Shown here: positions 23,610 to 34,297 of the stretch, one piece after another
How the letters are laid out: the number at the start of each line of letters is the position of its first letter
How positions within the stretch are numbered: the first letter of the stretch is position 1
Assembly (NCBI RefSeq): GCF_021134715.1
Contig: NC_060025.1
Location: forward strand, 4,650,001 to 4,714,000
Length of the DNA: 64,000 nt
Reading direction: 5' to 3'
From: Daphnia pulex
Taxonomy: Eukaryota > Arthropoda > Branchiopoda > Diplostraca > Daphniidae
Made by a program: the position numbers and the translations under genes
The notes under the pieces: generated by a model
What the model was told of the DNA's origin: nothing
Database searches by the model: none
What the model saw: only the letters and a program-made list of their open reading frames with translations

Positions 23610-24200
23610 CTATAGAGATTTGACACACTTTAAACGATAACCAGGTAAAATAAATAAATTACGTACCACTGCACTCTGTACTTTTTTAAACCAACTTTCA
23701 GGCGCTTGCTCAGATTTGTAAGATTTGCTTATCGCATCTTCTTCTAGTTCAGGGAGTTCATTGAACAGTGGTGGGAGTTTCCGCCACTTTTGGAAGTGTC
23801 GGCGTGTTGAGTCGATGAACTGTATGATTGGTCTAAATATTGTTCCAAGCTCTTGCGAAATCATTCGTTGTAATAAGCGCCGAAACAATCACTGAAGATT
23901 TTCATTGGGCGTTTCTTACGCTGGTTCTGATATAGACGAAGATGTAATTTCACTTGTTTTTCCCCGACGTTCGATTGGCGTCTATTCTGATTCGTTGGTA
24001 ATGTCAAGTATAGCATCGTGTTGAATTAAAACTTTTAATGTTGGTATATCTTTCGCTTAATGAGCACTGTAGCCATCAATGTTCAAGAGATCCACTAGAG
24101 CTCCATAATTGAGTAGTATGTTGGAACGTTGCTTCTTTACAATAAGGTGAATATAGGAGATCTATTTATGAGTTCTTTTGATAACGATGTATGGAAACTC
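23610..24200 (-). pseudogene. Ankyrin-repeat-like pseudogene fragment
   Basis: Reading the minus strand from about 24130 gives ILLNYGALVDLLNIDGYSA, then LKVLIQHDAILDITNESE and TPIE. This is the spacing of two ankyrin repeats (an LL-x-x-GA-x-V-x-x-x-N core). In-frame stops sit after YSAH and after NESE. The same frame runs on into an open stretch of 92 residues (23888-23610) that I do not recognise. No start, signal peptide or full repeat set is visible. The ankyrin call is from repeat pattern only. Confidence 0.4.
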
Positions 24201-25870
24201 ATCTAGCTGCGCGAGGAGGAAAATGTCTGTATACTTCATTTCTGCGGATGACCACAGAAATAGGCCAGCTAACTTTTTTGGTAATTAGAAAATTTTGTGC
24301 TTTTGGTTTGAGGCTGAATTTGCAGTTGATACATTTTTGATCTTGGAGCCTTACAGCTCAAGTCAATGGAAACTCTGTGATGGTGAATAAATTTGATTAC
24401 TTATGGTGAATAAAAGACTCAACGTCGCCTCTTTAAATTAATATCTCCGTTACGGTCATGTGATCTTGGGTCCGTATACTTATATACATCTTTAGAAATC
24501 AGGTCTTGAATTATCTGTGTTATGTTAAGCCGTACAACAATAACCAGTGCTGACTTATTTTGGGGGGTTTGATTCTGCAATGTTTGCAAACATCTCAAGT
24601 AGAATTGTAAAACATTCAAATGAGTCATGCTTCACAGCAACTAGTAGCCTTGTTTAGTGGCGAAAACGATTCTCAACGTCGTCAGGTGGTCGTCTAACGA
24701 TTTAATCAACTCGCAATCACCGTTCGTTCATCAATACTCGTTCGTGCACTCTTGGAAGATCTTTTTCCATGGCATCTTTTTGCCATGGTGTAAGAAAATA
24801 TCCGTGTGGTTTTCGGCTTCTGTGTACAGTCCGCAGTCCGCTGTAAAATCCTCTGAGTTTATTTTTGTGTTATATTATACAATATGCGTGATTAATTTTA
24901 TGTAAGTAGACACGTGCTTGGTGTTGTATTAAAAGAACGTTGAGGTGGGTGCGATTTAGAAAACTATGGAATCGAGGCACTGTATCTAGTGGTGCACTTG
25001 GTGGTACGGTATAAGGATATATGTTCCCCCGTTATCATCACTTGTGGGGTCGCAGTTATAATAGGCTATAGTTGTTGTAATTCTTGTTGGTTGTTTCTAC
25101 GTTTTGCTGTCTTTAAGATCGTCTAAGTCTAAATTAATCTACCAAGTTGGAAACGGGTTCACCCGAGTGAATATGTGCATTTCGAGGATAAACATTATTA
25201 TAAAACCGACGGAAGCAAAGATAATGATTTTCAAAGCCATTCCGTGTGAACATGTCACCAAATAACTTAGTGTCCTATTTTTTTGACATTATCATGCCTG
25301 CCAAAGAATTGTCATATTTGTGTCTCCTCAATACGTCCGATTTGTTCATTTAACATGTTCAGTCTTTCTAGGCCAGCTATGGAATGGGAAGGATGTCCTT
25401 TAATAGCGTAGTCAAAATCTTTAAGAAGGAGTTCTTCGATTTCTGCAATTAGTCTTAGGATTGGCCTGTGGATGGAGGGTAGCTGTTAGATCCATTCGCC
25501 ATTTGTCGAAGTCGACTTATTGTAGATTGATCGCTGATTTTCCTCCAGTGGGGTAAAGGGTTGAGCAGTTCTATTTTGTCTTATTTGGTCGAAGCAATGA
25601 CGAAAAAGTTACAACATAATCCGTGCTACGACAGTCCAGCGACATCAGTCGATTGTGTTTTCCTTTTGACTTTGTCCAGATGTGAATGTTGTTTTTAAGT
25701 AGTAGCTTTATTTTTTTTTTCTTATGGAGGTTCTAATTCCTTTTATTTTACATAGTTACTTACCCTAATATCAATAGGGCCCTTGTATGTATAAGGGATT
25801 CCTTTTAAATAAATATCATTAGAATCAGTTTTTAACGCTGATTTCACACCATTTCTTTTTTAAGAGGGAA
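24200..25870. other. Intergenic, no gene recognised
   Basis: Sequence without supported coding regions, RNA genes or clear repeats on either strand. Confidence 0.4.
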
Positions 25871-25879
25871 TGCATAACC

Positions 25880-28540
25880 TCAGCAGTCCACCTTTTTCTA
25901 CAAGTGATCGGCAATAATTTGCTCGTTTCGCCTTCACTGCCGGGAGTTTGGGTTGAACTCGTACACCACGTCGGCGGGAAAGCTAGGATTGTCACGACCC
26001 AACAGAAGATGATTCGGGGTCAGGGCTGCAAGGTCGTTTGGGTCCTACGAGCAACGGCCAATCTGGGGATTATTCATGATCGAATCCACTTTAATCAAAG
26101 CACAAAAAGAAGAAATTCGCCAGGAAATGCATGTTCTCGTAGAATGAAAAACGTTTTTTTGCGCTGATATTATTAGGCTTTCCCACGCTCCACCAAAATT
26201 AGGGGCGGACGAAGGGGAAAATATTCACTCGATATTTGACGATTTCACGATGGCTATTTGATTGAGACGATCCATTCCATTTTGCCAAGATGTAAGATTA
26301 GTGCCCTTTTTGGAATGTATTACATCTGTCCGGAATATTCTCCCATCTGCCAGAAAAAACGAGTAAGTGCCAAAGTAATACGTCATCTAGAAACGCACCA
26401 CTCTGTTCATCAAACACGTAAAGATTATTTCCCACCTCTTCGTCAGCTGACAGTGGTCAGGATCGAATCAAAGTAATCTATTCATGAGGCGTAGGCGTGA
26501 GCCAAGTAATCTCAGGCTCATGAGTGGAATGACCGGTTTTGCCCGGAAGCGCCTGCAATCGAAACACTTCTTTAATGACGCGGTTGACGGACTTTCTGCA
26601 CCACAGAATCCAATATTTTTTTGCACTCGTGCGTTTTCTCAACCGTCGCGTGCCCGAGGAGAATATGACATGAAGGATAAGATGAAGAAGAAGCCTATCA
26701 GATGAAGATCCCTATGGACGATTAATTTCGTTACAAGGTAGTCCACCGGCAATAACAGCGGGAGTATGATGGGTAGTGGAAAGTAGCAGTAGTACACCAA
26801 ACGGCCGCATAGCAGATCAATTTTGCTCCACCATCGAAGAACGCCGTTAATGTGATGATTTAAGAGCCTAAGTCAAACTGTATTCCTTCGCCGATCCTTT
26901 TTTATTCGATTCCATACTCTTTACGTTGGGCAAGGCGAACAAGGATCGTTTTGGCTTCTCGTAGCTCAGGAATAATTTGAAACGGATTCAATTTTCTCTC
27001 ATCGGCAGACCCAAATTTGTTTTGTATGAACTGCAGTACCCAAGTGACGATCCATTTTAATGAACAGAGATTGGAGCTCCACTGTATAACGGGAAGAAAG
27101 GGATGTGTACTTTAGGAGCGGGAAACGTTTCCCACCCATTTCAAGGATTTGATTTCAGGATCACCCGGCTGGACGAAATGTTCTGGAATCGCTGGCCAGC
27201 TACTCCAGGGATGGAGAAGGAAATCTGGGCCTGACCACCACTTATAATTTTGTGTCAGGTTGGATGCTTCAATACCACGGCTACAGTCGTCGACGGGGTT
27301 TAAAACGCTCGGCAATTGTCGCCATTACTGATAATTTTACTAACTCGGTTTTCTACCAGGTGTGGTACCTAAAATAAGTAGAATTAATCCAACGCTGAAC
27401 GGTCAAATAGTATGACAAAAATATTTCAAAATCAATTTACAACCGAAGCTTGTTCTTGATGGTTTTAACCAGACGACCACTAAGTAGAGCGGCCGACAGT
27501 TCACTCTGTGGAATTCTTAGATGGTGGATTGAGGCGACTCTACACTTAGACATTACGAACTCTGTAGCTTTGGTTTTCGTAACAAGTTAGCCACCTCGCC
27601 GTAACTCGATTCACTTGAATAGACGACGGATAGATTGGTTGAAGACACCTTGCTACGGACAGCTACGGACGCAAAATGAAGATGGTCAGTGACTCATTTT
27701 CAAGTGTTTAACCAAAGAGTCCGGTTAAATTTCCTTCCTTAATGGTTTACATCGGCAAATATCTTGATGGAGTATTATCGCAGAGATAGGGACTGGGGTC
27801 TAAAACAATAGTGGAGCCATAATAGGCCGCAAATATCGCTCAAAATGGTCCTGTAAGTGTCGGAATGGGCCCTTAAATTCCACGTTGAAAGTAAAAGCGT
27901 CATTATTCTAATTAAGGGTGAAACCAAGCGTTTCTTAGCCAGAAGGCTGTCCAAATTTTAATTCAACTTCGGATAGGATCTGACTTCGCCTGGGTTAGAT
28001 TTAAGCATTTTCCGCGACGTTCAGTGTGACACCTTGTTGTGTCCAGTGAAATCTGCCTTTCTTCAACCAACTTCGAAATTCTTTTCTTTCTTTCTCGATT
28101 CTGAAGGAGTCCTATTTATCGATGTAGCAGTTATTTTTTTTCGATTATGCTCGGAAATTCCTCTTCGTTGTTTGCAGCGACTCGATACAAGACGTATGGA
28201 ACACACCGTAGAGGAAAACCCATCCTCGAATATTTGAACCTGCATTTCTTAAACGTCTAAAGGTCCAGTAAAGTCGGTAGGTCTCCAAAGGAAATGCAGT
28301 GCATGTTTACGCCCAGGCAAACACGTTTTTGGCGAAAAATCCTTTTTATGTCTCCGGAAATAACTACTGGTCCTTCTCGGAGGCCTAACAGCACTCCAAC
28401 TAATGTGTCAGGAAGTCTGTGCTGGTCAGCAGATAATTAGTGTGGGAGGTTCCGTAAAATCCTGAAACACTGTCGAAAACCATCCGCCATTTTCCAGGCC
28501 TCGCGAATGGAATAAAGCCGCAAAACCCTTTTCTGTGTCT
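25880..28540 (-). mobile_element. Second decayed BEL/Pao retrotransposon (pol part)
   Basis: On the minus strand an RT-like block lies at about 28490-28270 (WRMVFDSVSGFYG, then a DFL-like and LFPET stretch). An RNase H/linker block follows at 27315-27112 (NPVDDCSRGIEASNL, then WWSGPDFLLHPWSSWP). An integrase end lies at about 26110-25960 (LIKVDSIMNN, then DPNDLAALTPNHLLLGRDNP). These are characteristic BEL/Pao pol phrases in the correct order. Many stops break them. No LTRs were found. It is a different copy from 12450-17960 and lies in the opposite orientation. Confidence 0.65.
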
Positions 28541-28989
28541 TTGGGTGGCGCTAGTGAAGCCCTGCCGCACCCAAAACGAACTAACTTGAATTCATAAATG
28601 ATATATTTCAGTTTGATTTTTTTTTGTAATTTTTTTGTATCTTTTTAAACATTTAGCTGTTAATTCTTAAAGAAAAGGTAAATAAAGGAAATTTTATAAT
28701 GGTTCAATTTTTAAATCTCTTTTTTCTTCAATCTTCCATTTAACAATTATTCCTATCATGTTCGTGATCGTATAAAATAACCACCGATTTTTCAACTTTC
28801 ATAAATTCCAGAAACTCTCGTATATTCACAAATTCTTTTATTTTATCTCTTTTTTTATATAAATCTGGTTTAGCTTAAAGCAAAAAGGGGTGCAAATTGT
28901 AACTTATTTTTAAGTTTTGAATACTTAGGTAGGTTCAGACAGAAGCAATCTAGTAGTTCATTTGGTTTAATATAAAATATCTCTTGCTA

Positions 28990-29060
28990 CAATTGGTTGG
29001 ACAGAATCTGACGTCATGTGACCTAAGTCAATTGGTCAGTCAAGGCGGGGCAGGCTTTTG
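28990..29060 (+). repeat. Dispersed repeat, other copy inverted at 55395-55470
   Basis: The shared cores are GGTTGGA, TCTGACGTCAT, TGACCT, TCAATTGGTCAG and GGCGGGGC in the same order. The copy at 55395-55470 is on the opposite strand. Confidence 0.5.
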
Positions 29061-29339
29061 TGCAGACATCATCTTGACTAAAATGCTGCGTTGCCGCGAT
29101 GGCAACAAATGTCAAAAAAGATGTCGAACAGCCCTTTAGTAGGGTCGTTGGGTAATGAAAGGGTGGATTGTTTTGATATGGCTGATATGCTTCCAAAAAT
29201 GTTTCTTCATTTAGAACTAAGTAATATTTACAACATCTTTTCAATAAGACCCTTGAAGGGTCTGGAAGGGTCTGATTAAAGATTGCGGTCTGATGCGGTA
29301 CCGTTTTATCAGTTCAAGAAGCAAAGTTTTTACTGTGCG

Positions 29340-29453
29340 CTCTACAGTGCAAGGTTCAGTAGGGTTTAAGTTCGTGAGATTAAGACATTGAACCGCAACA
29401 TAGGATTTCAAATACCACGGGCATCTGGGTGGAATCGAACCACCAGCCTTCCG
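29340..29453 (-). repeat. Truncated tRNA-derived SINE-like copy
   Basis: On the minus strand this begins inside a tRNA T-arm (GGTGGTTCGATTCCACC, then an acceptor-like GATGCC). It continues with a tail (CAATGTCTTAATCTCA, ACCCTACTGAACCTTG) that matches the tail of the copy at 54474-54640. The 5' half of the tRNA part is missing. Confidence 0.5.
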
Positions 29454-31046
29454 CTTTTTTTTATTATTTGAAATTATTTATTTTCTTAAGTATAATTTAC
29501 ATTGCTTTACATAAGTTGGAGCATTTGGGACATAAGTGAAACATGCTTCGGCCAAGAAGAAAAATTATGTAGATACAAATACATTTCAAGCCGGAATTGA
29601 ACGAAGACAAATGATTTTGGTGGTAATGAAAAATAACAATATAAAATCTGGGGAGGGATTTAAGAATAATAATTTTAATGAGAGAACATTGTTGTAGGAA
29701 GATAAAAAGACATCTATGGAGAATTTAGGAAGGAATATTTAGGGTTTGGAAGCCGCTCTCTGAAAGGCTGACAATCTTTCTCTTGCTGCATTTTTTTTTT
29801 ATAAAGGTGTATATTCGTCAAGGCGAATATTACCTGTATATTGACAGGAATAATATATGAGGAGGTACAACAATAAAACAACAAAGAGATAAGGAAGAAC
29901 AAACAAACAAAGAGAGAAGAAGGATAAAACAGAGCTAAGATAAAATGTATGCAAATTACTATCCAAAATAAATATGCTGGTTGCCAGAGCGCATTGAAGC
30001 GTAATCAGATTCAATTAATTACACGAGTAGATTAGAATAGAGATAAGCATGTCGACAAGAAGGAAGACTAATTCCGAATCCAGCAGAAAAGCATACTGGG
30101 GCTGAGTGTACTCATCCAACCGTTCTGACCAGACTGACCCACTGGGTGGTCCGATTATTCGCAAGGCTGACTGGTTTAGGGCCAGACAAGCAAAACCTCA
30201 GACGTCCGTAATGGCCATGGTCCGATTAAGGTGCCCGCTATACGAGTGGGCGTCAGTGGGCGTCTCTTGCTGCATGGACCACATTTTCTCGAATAGTACT
30301 GACTACCATTAAGCAACCATTTAATAAGGGCTCCAACCTGGGTTAAACTCAATGCTAATCTAAAATCTATGAAACCATGCCAACAATTTACTTGACATCA
30401 ATTGGCCACCAAAGTCCAAATCTAAAATGTTCACGATAAACAGTATTAATTATTTTTATCAAAAATAGATCAATTAAACTAAAGTGTGCGTACTTTTAAC
30501 ACAAAATAAGCGTCGGTATTTTATATTTACTTACGACATCTCGACGCAGTATTATGACAAGTATTCATGACAGATATACTTCATGTTGTCAAATCTGTAC
30601 TTCATGGCCTTGTCGTCTGATACGCCTTCAGCTGCTTACGCTACCTATATTTCCCACCGTTACTATTGCGATAGTTTCGTAATGCTGTTTAATTCTATTG
30701 GACCATTTTATTACTGTCACATTTCTTTTTTAGACAAGAAGATAACTTTATCGAGCATCATTAACAGTTACAAAATTATGGCCTAATGTCTGGAAGTTTT
30801 GGAACTGTTAATAGGGAACGGCAGACGCCTTTCATTCCTAGTTGCTTCTTTTTAATTGCTAGTATGCCCGTAGGTGAGGGCGTAATTGTGCTTCTTCCGG
30901 TTGTTGTTTCTGATCGGACAACAATATACGGTCGTCTGACCATTTTTCCAAACTGTTCCTGGATCACAGCATTTTGTGCAACATGGTCGCGCACTATCTC
31001 GTCGATGCTTAGGAACGAATCGCGCAGTCACTTTTTCTAATGAGGA

Positions 31047-31184
31047 AAGTCGACTCTTATTGACTGTCTATAAGAGTCGACTTCTCCATTAGAGTGTGCC
31101 TTTTTGAATGCTAGCTTGTATTTTTGCTTTTTCTACTGAGGACAAGTCGACTCTTATCGACTAGTTTATAAGAGTCGACTTGTC
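31047..31184. repeat. Two SalI-type hairpins in tandem units of about 97 bp
   Basis: AAGTCGACTCTTAT pairs with ATAAGAGTCGACTT at 31047-31060 and 31070-31083. A 17-bp version pairs at 31141-31157 and 31168-31184. Each is followed by the same TTTTTGAATGCTAGC-type spacer. Mirror copies lie in the right arm at 37275-37412. Related GACTAGTC-type steps appear at 31550-31620. Confidence 0.8.
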
Positions 31185-31923
31185 CATTAGAGTGCGCCTT
31201 TTTGAATGCTAGCTTGTATTTTTGTAATGATTATTGTATTCAATCGTTTGAATCTAGGGTTTGAATGTGCATAATAAATTATTTTTAATTCTCGTGTATA
31301 TTGTTGATGAACGCTTGATTTTAAAGGTAAATTTAAAAAAAGGCGATACTCTCATTTGGTGCTGGTTGCTGTCCTATAGTGATGCTTAGGATTAGGATAC
31401 ATTTACAAAATTGGTACAGGAATAGACATAACTGAAGCTTTATTTAATTAAAACGTAAACAGCATTTGTTAATAAATATTTAGATCTAATTTAATCTAGA
31501 TTGTGCGAAAAATTGCTCGCTAACCAATGGAGAATGTGGTAATCGACTCTTATTGACTAGTCAATGCCTATGAAGTAGTCAATGCTTATGGACTAGTCGA
31601 TGCTTATGGACTAGTTTGTATTCGGTTAATTGTTAATAATTATTATTACAAACTTTTAAACTAAATAAATACGGAATATTCTTTATAATATTTTGTAATA
31701 TTATAAATTGATGTTAATTCTATAATTCTATAATAACCCCTTTCCGTTGCTCTTGGCAAAAACCATTGACGGACTTTAAACTTTGGCAACTCTGCATTGA
31801 TCATCAAGAATTACAACAACAACAAGCACCGAATGATTCGAATCATGTTTCTTGAAATTAAATGAAAGCTGGAACATAATAGAGTTTACACAAAACGAAA
31901 TAATCTACTTAAAAAAAAACTAG

Positions 31924-33327
31924 GTTAACCAGCTTGCCAGTGACGCCGGTGTTGAATTACTCATTTTTGGGTATTTCCCAAATATTACTGTGGGAAGTTG
32001 TGCAACATGGGCATTTGGTGAAGAGACTAAAAATAGTGTAACAAAACCAACAGCCCAATCTTTTCTTAAACATTGGAAAAGTATTTTCATTAAAAGAAGG
32101 TATATGGTGACAAATTTGTTATTCAATTATAGAGAGATAATAGAATTTTTTCTCCTAGATATACGTCAAAATCCAGCCAAGGCCAATGTTGATGTTGAAA
32201 ATGAAGAACCACAAACTGAAAATGTTGAGTTAAACAAAGAAAAAGAAGTTGTCGGTGTTCATGTATCACACACAGGTTCAGAAGGTGAAAGTGTGGAGCC
32301 AACGAACAAAGAGTCAGTTTAAGCTGGTGGTGTGGAGTCATCGAACAAAGAGTCCTTTGAACCTGAGCAACAACATTTTCCATCACACTTGATTCCAGGA
32401 ACACAGCATCCGTCCAGTACTGTTACCGTTACACTGACACAAAGTGAAGATGGCACATATTTCCCACCACCACATCTCATTGGTATTATGCATAAATTGT
32501 TGATTAAGTTGAGTAAATAGCAGCTTGACAATTATTTATAGATGAACTAGATGCCTGGGAATTGGGTGGGCCACCCTCACTCACGATTAATACACTTGCT
32601 CCACCATCATCAGGACAGCTGTTGCTTGAAATTGCAACAGGTAACACAATTTAATATCCCCTAGAAAAATTGAATTTCTTATGTTTTCTTATTGTTATGT
32701 AATTAACAGAATCGACATCCGATGGATTTTTCCGAACAGGGGCTTCAAATGAGGCTGCGTCTGAACTTCCAGTCCCAGTAAATGGTAAGAAAAAACGCCT
32801 AAATAATTCGCAAAAAAACTAAAAGCTAAAATTAAAGTTTCACTAGGCACAAAGTATAGGGTCCAGCAACAACTCCAGTTGAGTTCAATTCAACACCGAC
32901 GCCATTTGGTCAAGCCGGATGAATTAACAACGATGACCGCTTCGAATCCTTCGTCGTTCCTTCCTGTAACTTTGAGTGAAACGCAAGTTCTTATCTCTTC
33001 TACTAGTCCGCCGGTTTCAGTTGTCACTATTCGCAGTGAAACACCCGAACTACCGACCCCTGAAACTGGACAATGGGGAACGGAAAATGGAGGTAAAGCA
33101 AGTTTAACTTAGTCTTTGTTTTTGTATTTTATAACCTTATTCTTGTATCATAGTCTATGATCCTTTTCAATGCAGTATTGGCGTCGTCGGATTCTGCATC
33201 CGCTTCAATTTTCAAGGAACAAAAGCGGAAGAAGTGTGTCGAAAGTGAAACAAGTACGAAAACAAAAACGCGCTGTTTCAAAAAATGTTGCCTCAACGAT
33301 ACAGCGGAAGTCAACAAGAACACCTAA
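31924..33327 (+). pseudogene. Inverted partial copy of an unrecognised multi-exon gene (left arm)
   Basis: Five exons join in perfect phase across GT-AG introns: 31924-32482, 32542-32640, 32710-32784, 32847-33092 and 33176-33327, ending TAA. The encoded protein is rich in Ser, Thr, Pro and Glu. Its first exon has a hydrophobic start (NQLASDAGVELLIFGYF), then a charged tail. The last exon is basic with Cys (EQKRKKC, CFKKCC). An in-frame TAA lies at 32320-32322, next to a small repeat (NKES twice). AATAAA follows at 33385. The exon that precedes this block in the right copy is absent here, because the palindrome ends inside that intron. So it is a truncated duplicate. I do not recognise the family. 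Confidence 0.6.
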
Positions 33328-34161
33328 ACCAAAATTTTTTAACTGAGACGACTTAAAATTTATACAATCAATTATTGTACACTGAAATAAAGATAAATTT
33401 CACCAATTTTGTATATTTGTTCAATTGCTTTTCATTCATTTTTGCATAAGGTACTGAACTGATGGGTTGTTACACTTATAGATGATTGATTATCAATAGA
33501 TGATTGCAGCCACAAGAAAACAAGTTCACCATTAATAAAGGTCGCGATTTTGGTTAGTTCGATACTACCGAAAAACTGTTACGACGTATCTTATATTTGA
33601 AGGCATTATAAAACCATAAAAAGCCCTAAAAAATACTCTACCTATTGCTCTCTCTCTCTCCCTATGTAGTTCTTTATCAAATCGTGGTCTGTTTATGATG
33701 AGTACTAAATCAATGAAATATAACGTACATTTGATTTCCTTGTATAAATGGTTGATTGATAAATTCATTAAAAAGATGAATAAAAAGATAACCTAGCCCT
33801 AAGTTTCATACTCCATTTGTAAAAACCGCGTAAAAAAATGGCCGTCGTCATGCTCGTCGAGGATTGGTCAATAGACATTTACAAATTAAACATAAAAAAC
33901 ACGTTATAAAATCCATTTCTTCGCATCAAAGCATTCTTCGTGACACAAGGATCTCAAAAATATAAATATTTACTATGTTTATTGGTGTTAAATGGGCAAA
34001 CGAAGAGCCCAAAGTCTCGGTGTGTAAGCTTGTCTCCCCCCCCTCTAATAATGTAAAAAATTGAATCATTAATAACTCCTTCAATTGAAGTCGGAAAGTT
34101 TTTATTTTTACGGGAATCGAAAGATCTCGTTGAGCTCTTTCGATTTCTGTAAAATTTAATA

Positions 34162-34297
34162 CGAAAAATATAAATGGAAAAAAGTTTCGAACAAGAATTT
34201 TATTTTCCGTTTTTTCGGTTGGATCCAGTTATAGTCCAGATCGAAAAACCGAAAAAGTTTTTCATGTTCGAAGATTTTTTTCCTTATAAATATTCGA
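34162..34297. other. Diverged central spacer of the palindrome
   Basis: The exact symmetry stops at AATTTAATA (34161) and resumes at 34298. The two halves of the spacer still resemble each other as inverted copies (for example GGAAAAAA and TTCGAAC against GTTCGAA and TTTTTTCC), but with many differences. Confidence 0.8.

Larger units (their letters stand above)
28560..30780. other. Intergenic with repeat fragments
   Basis: No gene is supported. Two repeat pieces occur: one at 28990-29060 that recurs inverted at 55395-55470, and a truncated tRNA-derived SINE-like copy at 29340-29453. Open frames at 29714-30014 (minus) and 30106-30312 (plus) show no family features. Confidence 0.4.
30985..34161 (+). 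repeat. Left arm of a 6.5-kb palindrome
   Basis: Every landmark in this arm at position x has its complement at 68459 minus x in the right arm, with no net length change over 3177 bp. Only a few single-base differences are apparent. The outer edge is GGTCGCGCAC at 30985; similarity stops abruptly outside it. Confidence 0.95.
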
